64,000 nucleotides of DNA, from the NCBI GenBank assembly GCA_009103225.1, contig RHPI01000026.1, positions 187,058 through 251,057 of the forward strand, read 5' to 3'. The notes under the pieces were generated by a model that worked only from the letters and a program-made list of their open reading frames with translations, searched no databases and was not told the origin of the DNA. This stretch comes from Chlorokybus atmophyticus (Eukaryota > Streptophyta > Chlorokybophyceae > Chlorokybales > Chlorokybaceae). Position numbers and translations under genes: made by a program. Below are positions 49,549-61,550 of the stretch, piece after piece. Within the stretch, counting starts at the first letter, position 1. The number at the start of each line of letters is the position of its first letter.

Positions 49549-50722
49549 ATGGAAGAAAACTCGGTGCCCACCTCAAAAGGGGAGAGCTCGGAAAAAGAGC
49601 AACCTTCCCGTGAGGAGGAATTTCCATCCATGGAAGATATTCCGAATCCGGATGATGCACCTGATAAGTCTCAAGCTGCCAATGCTGCGGAAGCCTCAGT
49701 GGATGATAGACCACCTTCTATATTCCCTGGGTGTTCTATTCGCATGACACAGCAGGACTTGATGGAGCATTTCCTTAGCACCTATGATCAGGACCCTCGT
49801 GAGGCAATTGTCTCATGAGTGAACTTTCTCTTCCTTTCGGCAGAAAAAGTTTCAAAGCTCACCACCTTTATGGGGCGATTGGGAGGGGCAGATGGGTGAA
49901 GGCAAACGTGTTTTGAACATGATCGAGCGTCTTCAACGTGCTGACGGTGGTCCACCTGTTCAAGCTCTTGCTCGTCCTGCCGAGTTTGTTCCCAACAAGC
50001 AAGCAGCCATCTTCGACTGGCTTGTGAAGTTGTGACACTATGTCAACTCCCTTCACATTTCTGAGGAGGGGAAACTGCGTGTAGCTGAGTTGCTGATCCC
50101 AAATGATGCTCTGGCAGAGTGGTACCGCCGTAAGCAACGGGATACAAACCTCCGGTGGGAAGTAAATCAGTTGTGCTCTTTCATGGAGCAGCGCTATGGT
50201 GGCGCAGATCCTGCCCAGGTTGCTCGCAACCAGCTGCACAACCTGCGTCAGAACGGGCGTCCGGTTCAGCAGTATATCCAGGATTTTCAATTGTTTGTCA
50301 GCAAGATCAATGCTGGCAAACTACCTATCAGTGATGCTGATCAGCTGGATATGTTCAGGCGTGGCTTGGACACAGATCTTGTGCAGCATGTGGCCGTCAA
50401 CCCCGCGAGTTTGCAAGAGTGGGCCTCGACAGATTTACCAATGCTGATGCAGATGGTTGCTGCTGTGGACAGTGTAAAGCGCTCTCACGCAAACATACAA
50501 ACCACGGCAAAAGAGGCAGCCCCGGTTTCAGCTGCAAAGCGCCCGGCCACTGACAACAAACCTTTTGTGAAAAAGGCGAAAACATCTCATCCTGCTAGCC
50601 CCTACAACGCGGCCAAATCCATCATCATTTGCAGTTTCTGCAAGAAGACAGGTCATGGGGAGGCTAAGTGCTATGCAAAACAGAATGCACAGAAGGCCAA
50701 GCAGCAGAGAGACAAGAAATAG
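49549..50722 (+). pseudogene. gag: Retrotransposon gag, disrupted
   Basis: Opens MEENSVPTSKGESSEKEQ at 49549 and is cut by a TGA at 49816 and a frame change. It resumes from about 49892, meets a TGA at 50033 (where CGA is a likely ancestor), then runs open to a TAG at 50720. The capsid-like part includes EWYRRKQRDTNLRWEVNQLC and RNQLHNLRQNGRPVQQYIQD. A CX2CX4HX4C zinc knuckle (CSFCKKTGHGEAKC) lies near the end, where nucleocapsid is expected. Confidence 0.9.
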
Positions 50723-50725
50723 GAA

Positions 50726-53700
50726 TTGTCCGTGGTTGGTAGCTTAGTCAAGCAGAACAACTTTAAAAACTCTGTACTTCTTGATAAAGTTTCCTCTCTT
50801 TGTGATGTATCAGATGTATGGACTGATATGAGCACACCACCTGTGTTGACAAATGCAAACGGTTGTGTTTTAATCAATGTTCCATTCTCTAAATTAGTAA
50901 TTGCTGTTAAGCACTTACACGAGTTGCAACTACAACATGCTGTCACTGCATATGTAGTTATCCCTCGATATCATGGCCCGTGGTCGCGATTATTGAAAGG
51001 GGGAGAAGTGATTATGCAACTCTCACGCAAAGATACAGGAACTTCACCATTACAAGTGATCTTTATCAAGCCTGCTACTAATCACGGCACTCCGACAATA
51101 ACTACATTTGATGGCCACTCCGTGCCACTCAAATGGAGATTTGAGAGCCAACTTATGGGCGCACCATGTACAGCATTAAATGATACTGGTGCAAACCATA
51201 ACTTTATTGAACATGCTTGGGTGAAACGTAATAACATTCCGTTCACACCAGTCACGTCATATGTACGTGCTGCTGGTTCCACTCTCAATGCAATGGGAGA
51301 GGTAAAAGGGCGTTTTGTTATCAATGGCCATAAAACCCGACCAGCCTTCATCGTGGTGGATATTGGTATCCCCGAGGTGGATGTTGTTTTAGGGGAACAG
51401 TGGCACACTGAAGCAGGTTTACAATTAGACTCTCGAGCCAATACGCGCACCCTTCGTAAAGGGAAATGTAGGATGACTTTAACAGCATCTGTACTCGCAC
51501 ATATAGCTCGCGATAATGTTCCGCTCCTCTCTGCTAAGCGATTGAAACGTTGCATGCGTAAACGTGAGTATACTTACTGCACTTACGACAAGTGGAAACC
51601 TGCTGAACAGGCTATCAGTGACCCTGTGGTGCAGTCACTTACGAAACAATACGCAGATGTATTTCAGGATGAACTCTCAGAGTTGCCTCCCGATCGAAAC
51701 ATACATCATACCATTCCGTTAGAGGAGGGGGCAAAGCCACCTTGGCGGCCTATATACAGGCTAAGTCCCTTAGAACATGCGGAGATGGAAAAACAGCTCA
51801 AAGAGTTATTGGACAAGAGTTTAATAACAAAGAGCATATCTCCTTTTGGTGCACCCATTTTGTTTGTGCTCAAAAAGAATGGCAAGCTACGCATGTGTGT
51901 TGATTACCGTGCGTTGAACAAAATAACTGTGAAAAACAGATATCCTTTGCCTTGGATTGATGATTTGTTTGATAAGCTATCAGGTGCAACAGTGTTTAGC
52001 ACACTGGATCTGACAAGTGGTTGTCATCAAATCAAAATCCACCCGTCGGATATACAAAAAACTGCATTTCGCACCCCACTAGGACATTTTGAGTATAAAG
52101 TGTTACCATTTAGGTTAACAAATGCACCGGCTACATTTCAGACAGCAATGAACGCGGTATTTGCTGATGAATTGTACAAGTTTGTACTGGTATATCTAGA
52201 CGACATTATTGTGTTCAGCAAAACCCGGGAGGACCACCACAGGCATGTGGAATTGGTTCTAGTTAAGTTACGCGAACACAAATTCTATGCACACCTGTCC
52301 AAATGCAACTTTGCAAAGGATGAACTACCCTTTTTAGGGCATGTGATTGGCAAAGAAGGATTCAAATCAGATCCTCAAAAGGTGTGTGTGGTAAAGGATT
52401 GGCCACCACCCAAGGATGTACATCAGTTACGTGCTTTCTTGGGACTAGCTATTTTCGCAAGTTCATGCGAGCATACTCTAGCATGGCAAATCCATTAACA
52501 TCTTTACTTCGTAAGGATGTAAAATTTGTGTGGACGGAAACACACGAGGTTGCATTTACACGCATCAAAAATGCGTTAACACAAGCCCCTGTGTTAGCTT
52601 TCCCCGACCATACCAAGCCTTTTGTGGTGATCAGTGATGTTTCCACCATTGGGTGTGGGGCTGTCCTTCTACAGAACGACAGGCCGTGTGCATATGGAAG
52701 CAGAAAATTCAATCCTGCCGAGCGCAATTACACAACCACTGAGCAAGAACTGCTTGGTGTTGTGCACGCGTTGCGCACATGGCGTTGCTACTTGGAAGGA
52801 GTGGAGTTTTCAGTAATCACTGATCATAACCCACTCACATTTTTCCATACGCAACAGAATCTGTCGAGACGGCAAGCTAGGTGGAATGAGTTCATTTCTC
52901 GTCTCGTTTCACTTTCACTTGGCAATACCGCCCGGGTCGCACCAATGTGGCGGATCCACTAAGTCGTAGCCCTGCTCTCTTGGCACTTACGCGCTCTCGG
53001 AGTACGCGTAATGCGCAACAGCCTGAAGACCCTTTCTTGAAGGAAGTGTCCACAGGTTACGCCTCAGATGATTGGTTTCGCAGTCAAACCAACTTGCAAC
53101 GGCTTACTGCTGTCAGCAATTTGTGGTATAAAGGGGAGCAATTGGCAGTTCCCAACTCGGGCGACTTGCGTAAGCAATGCTTGCAATCAGTGCACAACCC
53201 GCCGTATGCTGGGCATTTGGGTAAACACAAAACACTCAAAGCTGCGCAACAGTTATACTGGTGGCCATCGATGTCGACTGATGTGGATCAGTACGTTCGC
53301 ACATGTGATATGTGTCAACGTAATAAGCCACTACGATAAAAACAAGCGGGAGTGCTTAAACCGTTGGCAATCCCAAAACAAAAGTGGGATAGTGTCAATA
53401 TGGATTTGATTACTGACCTACCTGAAACAGCAGCTAAATACACTGCTATTGTGGTTTTTGTCGATCGCTTGACGAAAATGGTGCATTTTGCCCCGTGTTG
53501 CACAACTGTGAGTGCACGGGACTTGGCACAGTTATTTGTGTCAACGATCTTTAGAGTTCACGGTGTACCTCGTGAACTCATCACAGATCGTGATCCTCGG
53601 TTTGTCTCCAATTTTTGGAGAGAAATCTGTGATTTGTTGGGGGTAAAACAAAGCATGTCGACGGCTTTCCACCGGCAAACAGACGGGCAAACCGAATGAT

Positions 53701-54449
53701 CAAATCAAATCCTGGAAGAAATGCTTCGCCATTATGTGGCTTCTGATCACTCTGATAAGGACAGGTACTTGCCAATGGCAGAGTTCGCTGTAAACAATGC
53801 GTTGCAGGAAAGTGTAAAGGAAACCCCATTCTTCTTGAATTATGGGATTCACCCGAACACACCAGCGTCATTGCGCGTACCTCGCAATGCCCTTACTGTA
53901 CCAGCGGCAACAGATTTTGCCATTGCTATGCAGGAACATTTGGCTCGAGCCAAACTATGTCTGTCAGCAGCACAAGACAGGTAAAAAGCTTATGCCGATG
54001 CGCATCGCAGAATGGCCATCTTCGATGTCGGCGATAAAGTTGTGCTTAATGCAAAAAACATAACCATCAAAGGTACGGGTGCTTGCAAGTTGCTGCCCCG
54101 ATGGTTAGGTCCTTTCTTTGTCACTGATAGAGTTGGTACGCACGCTTACCGACTGCAGTTGCCCCCGAGCATGCGTATACACGACGTGTTCCATGTGAAC
54201 TTGTTGAAACCTTACCGCTCAGACGGTAGAACACAGCCTCCACCGCCACTAGTTCAGGTGAACAGCGAGCTTGAATACGAGGTGGAAGCTATATTGGACC
54301 ATAAGCTAAATAGTCGAGGACGCGCAACCCGCTATTTGGTGAAGTGGAAAGGGTATGGCCCGGAACATAACAGTTGGGAGCCCGACAGGCATCTTACGCA
54401 CTGCCGCGAGTTGCTTCGAGCTTATTGGGATTCACATCCCAACCCATAA
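50726..54449 (+). pseudogene. pol: Retrotransposon pol with chromodomain, disrupted
   Basis: Continues in the gag frame after a single TAG. Order: aspartic protease (DTGA at about 51182), reverse transcriptase (FRTPLGHFEYKVLPF, YLDD near 52195), RNase H, integrase (HHCC zinc finger, YVRTCDMCQRNKP; catalytic DDE region with VNMDLITDLP and ITDRDPRF) and a chromodomain (TRYLVKWKGYGPEHNSWEPD) ending at TAA 54449. Disruptions: frameshifts near 52438 and 52915, TAA at 53337, TGA at 53697 and TAA at 53982. The chromodomain places it among chromoviruses, which often target heterochromatin. Confidence 0.93.
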
Positions 54450-54582
54450 ACTGTGGGCTTGGTTTATGACAGACTGGCAGTGCAGTTTCATAACCACCCT
54501 GTCATTGCCTGCTATCTCACTGGTATCAATTACTCGTACTCAAGCCTGATCAACTTGAGTTCAACGAGGACGTTGAAATCCC

Positions 54583-54595
54583 AAGTGGGGGGGAA
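54583..54595 (+). promoter_or_regulatory. Polypurine tract
   Basis: AAGTGGGGGGGAA abuts the 3' LTR, the expected primer for plus-strand synthesis. Confidence 0.85.
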
Positions 54596-55168
54596 TGTGA
54601 CGGGAGCAATAATAATAGGGGTATTATTGCTACCTAAATGACACATTTTGTATGAATAAGTATATTTAAATACTTATTTATACCTCTTTTCTACGGTTCC
54701 TCGCTTATCAAAGCTTATAATAGTTTATTATAGCTTGGATAAGTCCCAATGGGTGTAAAACCGCCTATCAAGCCTATTTAGTGTCGTATATCATATATGC
54801 GATCACTATAGTCAGATATCAAGTTAGGTACCTCGTTGCTAGGTACCCTATCGTTAGGTACCCTATCGTTAGGTACCTTATCGTTGAGGACCTTATCGTT
54901 TGATATCTGAGCTCTGATTGGCTCACGCGAGATCTCTAACGGCAACCCTATCTATAGGGAGGATATCTACTTGTGAGTTCGATATCGAAATATATTATAG
55001 TGATATACTCTTGATATAAAAGGCCCCATCAACTGATGGGACCTCAATCAGTTTTCTACCCCTTGCAGCGCCATGCTGCCGGCGGTGTGATACGGCTTGT
55101 CTCCGGCGGTGTGGGTGTTGGGGTAGAGGATTGAAGGGTTGTCGGCGGCAACGCCGGCATCTGTTACA
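54596..55168 (+). repeat. 3' LTR (573 bp)
   Basis: Same ends as the 5' LTR. It has five rather than four 15-bp tandem units (54826-54900) and a 3-bp longer AAT run near its start; together these explain the 18-bp length difference. Confidence 0.96.
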
Positions 55169-57244
55169 CCGTCGGACGATTGATGAGGCATGCACTCGCA
55201 CAAATTTTAGATTCGCAGCTTTTGCTTAAACGCCTAAGGCCCATGGGCTGAGATTGCAGCATGGTAAAGTGCTTAACTAGGCTGACGTGTAAGGAAACCG
55301 AGCACCTTTTGTGCCTTATTATTTTCCCGAACAAGTTAGCTGCTGCAATCTGCACAATGTCGGTAGCGTGCTGATTAGCAACTGCTCGATCTGCATCATT
55401 TATTTCGTGAGTGCCTGCACGCATGCACACTGATTATTAACCGGACACCTTGCATGCAAGTTGCAGTAACAAAAGTGCACAGCAATCAACAGGCAATGCG
55501 CAACAGGTTACAACAGACATCAAGTGCAGACTGGTCGCAACGTGCAAACCTACAGTACGCGTGCAATACTCCAAGCAGCAACTGCTACAAAGAAGACACG
55601 TTCTCACTCTCTGTACACATGCACCACTTTGACCAGCAGATGGTACAGTTTTTGTACAAGCGCCTCCATTCGTCTGCAAAGAGGTGAGCAGCACACGTGA
55701 AGACCGAAGCTTGCACTCCTTTTGTCAACTCAGCAGCCACAGCTGCAGGCAATCCCTCATCTGCACACAACAAAGCTGTGACTTCTTGCTGTGCATCATC
55801 AATGCAGTGCTTACATTGGGCACATGCAGCCCTTATCAGATTCCGGACGAAAACACAGCACTGTGTCACACCCACATCATACTTGACTATTCCTTGAAGG
55901 ATGTCACCTCCACAGAGACAGGTTGCTGACCAAGTTCTTGCCCAACTGATATACTAATATGTGAACGTGTGTAAGAGTAATGAGCTGCTGTCCAACCTGA
56001 ACCCAGCTCTGAGCCCATGCTGTTGGACGCAATCAGCAAGGAGGCGGCGAGCGTTGCGCATATTGCCAGCACAGCAACCACCACCGGTGACAAGCACAGT
56101 GAAGGCTTTGCGGACTGGGCTTCTGCGCAACAAAGCAGCCCACGCTCACTCAGCCTGACCTAGCAAAATCACCAGGCCAGCACCCATCTCACAAGCGCCT
56201 GACCTGCGCTGACGTCAGTAACGCCCGCCCTGTCTTCCGCCTTGCGCCCGTCTGCAAGTTCAGTAAGCCCCTGCCAGCCTCCTACCTCAGCCACATTGAC
56301 GCACATTGGCGATCATGCCGTCACCCCCACCGCTGCTGCCTGCTGTCCAAGTCGCCCAGCCAGAATTTACCAAACAGATATCTGCATGAAGGCGGACTAC
56401 TAGCGCTGGCCCTTTGATATCCGCAGTGCCAGACTTGATATGCCCAAATTTAACGTAATACGGCTGCCAAGCCTGCAATCTCGGCAGCGAGTTGCCCCAG
56501 AAAGTGCCGCCAGAAGAGCTCTCTGAGGTACGTAAGCCTCACAAATGAACCATGACACGCATGATCGCAGAAGCAAACCAAAACAAGTACATTTAGAGCT
56601 GCCGGATGGCAGTCTTTTTTCTGTATTCCATGGGACACGAGCGTACAATACAATCGCACCACGTGTTCCGCTAACTAACCATGTCCACTAACAGACCTGC
56701 ACATGCGTCTCTAAGCAAGGGCTGTGTAAGAAGGACAATGGAGCTGCTGCTGTAAGTATGCTCAACTGAGTTTATCCCTTAATCAATAGCAAGGTTACAT
56801 TACTACTTCACTACTGGGACTGCTAGGAATCCCTTATTGAGCGTGGGCCCTCCTTATTGTGTCAATCAGTGCTGAAGTGGCTATGAAGCGCAACCTTTGC
56901 GCCTCGGATTGGTTGGTCCGACAGAGGGGAAGCGTGCGTAACGCCTCGCTTCTTTATTCAAAACTGGCACAGCACATGTACCTGAACCGGGAGCCCTCAG
57001 TACTGGTTATACAGTACTGGGGTCGCGGCTTTTCAGGCCTGGCACCTTATTCGTCTCTTTTGCTTTTCGGTGTTGAGAAGAAGGAAATGTATCATACAAC
57101 TTGGGGTATGCTGCGAGGCAGCAGCGAATGTCCCGGGACTTATGCGTGCGCTTTATTTAACTGGCCGGCTGGTGCAGCGGGCACGTGAGGTGCAGCGATA
57201 GGGAGAACAGTGTGCAGGCATGGAGCACGGCTGGGCCAAGGTGA
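55169..57244. other. Flank of the retrotransposon; possible unresolved minus-strand exons
   Basis: Open minus-strand stretches at 55585-55875 (Cys-rich, RAACAQCKHCIDDAQQEVTA), 55170-55430 and 56290-56660 have some protein character. They match no family I recognise, and no phase-consistent joins were found. If they belong to one gene, the retrotransposon sits next to its 3' end. Confidence 0.3.
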
Positions 57245-59057
57245 TCAGCAGCGCATTGATGCCCTTCGTGCACGGAACTCACGCATCATGTCTTGGGTTT
57301 GGGAGAGAGTGGGTGTGCCAGGCGCAGACACAACACCCTGCGAGTGACATCAGTGCAGGCAAAATCAGTCCACCAACAGGCTCTCAGCTTCAATTGTGGC
57401 TCAATAAAAAATGAGTGAGTTGATGACTCACCTTGACCCAAGGGAGAGACAGCGCCTCGCGAGCAGTGAGGCGAAGCTCGGGGTCAACAGTAAGGAGCGC
57501 GGCCACCACCTCTTTGGCATCGAGGGAAATCTTGTCCCACACAGGGTCGGACATGCTGTAGTCGCCGCGCCTGATCTTCTGGAAGAGAACGGGATCGGAC
57601 TCATCATCAAATGGCGAAAAGCCAGAAAGCAGGATGTATAGGATGACGCCTATCGACCACATGTCCACGGCCGGCGTGTAGCAGGACTGATTGACACCCG
57701 CATCCAACACTTCCGGAGCTGCATGTGCACAACAAGCATTGTCAGCATCAGCAGATGGTGGAGTGCGCTATCAAAGCTCAAGCAATGTGCTGAACATGCT
57801 GCATGTCTTACCGACATACTGCGGTGAACCGCACAGTGTCTGAAGGACATCGCCATTGATGAAGAACTTCGACAAGCCAAAGTCTGCAATCTTGACCCGA
57901 GAGTCTGGCTCGTTGTTCTCCAACAGGAGGTTCTCAAGCTGAACAGCACATCAGGCTCAATAGACGTTCATTGCATGTCCAAAGGTGAATTGTTGACAAA
58001 CTTTGCAATGGACTGTACGATGTATCTCACCTTGAGATCTCTGTGGACTATGCCGAGGTCATGGAGGTAGGCCACGCCGTCAAGGATCTGCCTGATGAGT
58101 GCAGAGGAATCTTCCTCGGTGTAGTTGCCCTTCTCTGCAAGGCGATCCAAGAGCTCTCCACCCGTGACCAACTCAGTAATGAGAAACACCTTCTTGGGTG
58201 TGATGTACACCTCCTTCAAGCAGATGCAATTGGGATGCCGCACCTACACAGACCTTAGTATTAATACCAGCAACCTATGCAACCTGCTTCACGAAACTGT
58301 GACATGTTATCTGAAAACAGATGGTGCACATGTAGAGTGGCCAGGTACCAACCTGGCCAAGAACTTGTATCTCGCGCTCCAGACTGTGATCACCCGGGGC
58401 ATAACGGGACTTGTCAACTATCTTGACAGCCACCTTCTCGCCAGTTCTGAGATCAGTTCCTACTTTGACCACAGCAAAGCCTGCACAAGAAGAAAGTGCT
58501 TTAGCGATCTTGCAACAACGTGCATTGCATCAATCTGTAAGCAGCGTGCTTGTTGCAGAGCACAGGTTGACAAGCTTGTACCTCCAGATCCAAGGGTATT
58601 CTCCAGGCGATAGCGGCGTTCAAACTCTCTAGTTGAAGTGACAAAGACGATGCCCTTGTAGATTGGCTGGTTTGGGTCAAACGACTCTGCGCTGCTGTCG
58701 ATCGCCGCATGCACGAGGTTGATTGACTCTCGCGACGGCGACATTGGCCGTACATTGGTGGCAATATTGCGCGGCACTGCTGCTATGGGCACAACGGCAT
58801 CCTCACTCACGCGTGAAAGGATTGCCGCAGCAGCAGCTGGGATGGATTCCTGAGACAACAACCATGGGTATAAGTACACAAACCTTTCAGGGCTGCGCCG
58901 AGCATGGGACGACAAGCGAGGTCACAGCAATGTCATTCGGCTCTAGCAGCACGACACCAACCTGCTTGACTGGGTCAGGGTTGTAGTTGAGGTGATGAAC
59001 CGCCATGAAATCGGTCATGGCAGGGTATGCCACCTTCACTTCTGACTCGCGTCCCAT
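57245..59057 (-). CDS. CaMK-like serine/threonine protein kinase
   Basis: Seven exons (58962-59057, 58582-58849, 58353-58480, 58031-58243, 57812-57938, 57432-57718, 57245-57337) close in phase to 403 residues. The kinase domain spans about residues 110-375: Gly loop LGSGGFAVVKVG (about 118-129), catalytic Lys in VAVK (about 141), HRDLKLENLL (from about 231), DFG (about 254), APE (about 278), then VDMWSIGVILYILLSGFSPF. This pattern and the C-terminal REFRARRASMR tail fit the CaMK group. No EF-hands are seen, so it is not a CDPK. The 110-residue N-terminus is Ser/Ala/Pro-rich with no known domain. The start (MGRESEVKVAYPAMTDF) is the best ATG before the first secure splice donor, but an upstream exon is possible. 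Catalytic residues are intact. Confidence 0.88.
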
Positions 59058-59969
59058 AAGCGTGGTACAGCGACCCTGCTGTGGCAGCTGTAGACAGGCA
59101 GAGCATTAGCAACCTCCGATTGGACCTGGTTGGAACTGCACAACAAGCCCAAAGGCACGCTCAAGTCGCGACCGAAGCTGGGTTTCCTAATCACGTTCAC
59201 TGTCGAACAACTGATTCGCTGAAGCAACACTAGCATCCATGCACTTCTCAACATGGTAACATATGCAGCATTGCGAGATGCTAAGCAATGAGCTCGAACC
59301 CCGCAGGAGGTCACCTGTGGCAAGCGACACGCCTCTCATGGCAACTTTGAACAAGCAACACACAATTACGGACGTTGGCAACCAGGCATTGGCAAGTTAC
59401 ATGGCACTGTCCTTGCCCTTGCTCTTGCGCCCCCCCCCCGCCCCGCGAGCAGTTATAGAGCAGGAACTTCTCACACATTGTGCATGACAACGACCCACAG
59501 CTGCAATGCCCGACGTAATGCACCTTTCCTGGCAAAGCAATTTCACCCTACAGCAGCGAGTCCAAGGGCACAATAGGTATGCTCTCATAGTAAGCGAATC
59601 TTATCCTTGGACTAGCAATGCCACATTGTGGACAGCAATCAGGGCACTCTGAGTCAACCCAACCAGGGGGGGAGTAACGAGCAATCAACCCACCGCAATT
59701 CAAGCTAGCAGGCAAGCTCCTTGCCGCTCCTGGCAGCGGTCATGTAGGCGGGCAACGCCGACACGCCCCACAACCTAGCGTTCGCTGTGATGGCTACGAC
59801 AACCAACACGACACGCCCGCTCCGCAGCCCGAAAAGCCCGCCGCCCACTTCGTTTACGCCGCCTAAGCCACCGCTGTCGTCGCCGCCTTCAGCACAACCT
59901 ACCACTCTTCCCTACTGCCAAGCGGTAAAGCTCTCCAGTCAATGGATGATTACCTACGCCGGAAATTGC
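59058..59969. other. Upstream region of the kinase with a possible first exon on the plus strand
   Basis: A plus-strand ATG at 59790 begins MATTTNTTRPLRSPKSPPPT, Ser/Thr/Pro-rich and transit-peptide-like, for about 40 codons up to a possible GTAAAG donor at 59924. No downstream exon could be matched. A C-tract lies near 59430. Confidence 0.25.
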
Positions 59970-61550
59970 TCAAGTGCACTTTGGTCTCCAAGCCGGCATC
60001 GTAAACCGCGATGCCGAGCACGACTCGGATTACGTAACAAGCCCCTATCTGCTGCGAGCAGTGCTTGGCAGCCAAGAAACTCTCGGCTCGTGCTCAGCGT
60101 CACTGGGGGATTACAGCGGTTACAGGACGTGTGAGCGCAAGCGAACAGAACCGCGTTGTGCGGTTGGGATATGTAACGGGGCCCGGGCACTGACTGGGAC
60201 ACCGAGCGGCGGGCTACGTTTGACTGACCCCGCGGCCGTTTCGGACCCGTTTTGGCCTCAGCCTGGGCCGCAACGCCCGAGCCAGTGTGCTAATGATAAT
60301 GTTTGGGTTCATGACTTCACACCTCATAACGCCTGTCCCAACCCTATAGCGAGTATCAATATCTCCATTAACCTCGCCTTGGCGCGGCTGCGCGTTACGT
60401 CGAGAGCGGCGCGACGGGTCGCGCGGGCTGTTACGCACCGCACGCGCATATTGTAACTGGACAATGCTGTAACGCAATGACGGCATTAGGGTCACGTCTG
60501 CCTCCAACGGTACGTTAACCGAGAACCGGCCTCCTTACGTGACCCGTCACGTGATGGGCCGGTAGGTGCCTCAATACCAGTCGAGCATACTACGTTAGAG
60601 TTATTGTGCCGCTTCAGTGACCAGAGTCCTGTACACTCTGTCTCCGCCGCGGCTGCGCTGGCTGGTGACGGCCTTGTGCTCTTTCCGGCCGAGGTTACCT
60701 GGGCCGCGTGTAACTGGGCTCTGACTGAAAGCTCTAGGCCTTGAAGCCGCGCTTATGATCCCTTCCCCGGAGTATGTTCTGAGCTGACCAAAGCCCTCCT
60801 CGCTTTTTTGGTACTATTACAATGGTGGGCACTGAAGAGCCTTGGAGCGGTCGGATATCGGACCTTGCGAGTGTGACCTGACACCGGATGGGGTTATGTC
60901 GGCTACCGTACCAATGTGGACGCGCGTGAAGCAATGGCGAAAGGGTAGGGTTCGTAAATCCGGTGCCTGTACCCAGCTGGCTCTAAATAGCCTGATGCGA
61001 GTGGGGCGTCATTGAACTGGATGCTTTTCGTTACTGCATTGGCTAAAGGCATGCGCCATCGCCTTGCAGTTGGGATATTTCCGTAGGTAACGGTAACGGG
61101 AGCGACGCGCATTCTACTTAGCAGTACCGATCGTACAGTCATCTTAGCGCGTGCCGCATTATCAAGTGAGCTTCACGGTAATTCATTGACGGTGAGCACA
61201 AAAGCCTTCACAATTTGCACACGCTTTGACATGCATGTGCTCAACTCCTGCATAGTAGATGTAGATTATGAGCTTATTCGCGACCTGCTTTGCCGGAGCT
61301 CTGACAGCGTGAGAAGACAAGAAAGTTTGCTGGTCGACTACCCTCTGCGAATGTGTCAGGCGACACGTTGGCATCTTTGGCTGTCCGCCGGCAAGTTGGG
61401 ACGGTGACATAACCGTTACCGCGTGCCTTCGTTAACCTCTAGGTGGGCAGTGATAGCGGTGCAACCCACGGGTTTCGCCGAATGACGGTTTCGCCAAGCT
61501 GCGCCAGAGGGCTCCTATTTGGGCGATTGGCGAAACCGACCTATTACCTC
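59970..61550. other. CpG-rich compositional island
   Basis: This stretch differs from the rest of the window: CpG is frequent (about six per 60 bases in 60001-60540), TGCATGC/CA words nearly vanish, and GTAAC/GTTAC occurs about 13 times in roughly 1.5 kb. A 160-codon plus-strand frame (59974-60456, no ATG) has no recognised family. A 12-bp inverted repeat, CGGTTTCGCCAA, lies at 61486-61497 and 61527-61538. Confidence 0.5.

Larger units (their letters stand above)
48083..55168 (+). mobile_element. Ty3/Gypsy chromovirus, complete but decayed
   Basis: A 7086-bp LTR retrotransposon. LTRs at 48083-48637 and 54596-55168 begin TG and end CA and are flanked by a 5-bp target duplication CCGTC (48078-48082 and 55169-55173). 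A primer-binding-like TGGTATC follows the 5' LTR and a polypurine tract precedes the 3' LTR. Inside are gag with a CCHC knuckle, then protease, reverse transcriptase, RNase H, integrase and a C-terminal chromodomain, the order of Ty3/Gypsy elements. Stops and frameshifts interrupt gag and pol, so it should not move by itself. The LTRs differ by about 14 substitutions (roughly 2.6 percent) plus two indels, implying an old insertion. Confidence 0.97.

Noticed and set aside
6651-53984. Reassigned stop codons (TAA/TAG read as Gln, as in some ulvophyte algae)
   Set aside because: Phase-closed genes in the window end at TAA (WBP11-like), TAG (TTC39-like, ABHD18-like, UVSSA) and TGA (NdhM, prohibitin, PSMD5-like, kinase). 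The internal TAA codons are confined to the decayed retrotransposon and one damaged gene.
59974-60456. 160-codon frame in the CpG-rich island as a gene
   Set aside because: No ATG, no recognised family and no splice partners; GC-rich DNA keeps frames open by chance.
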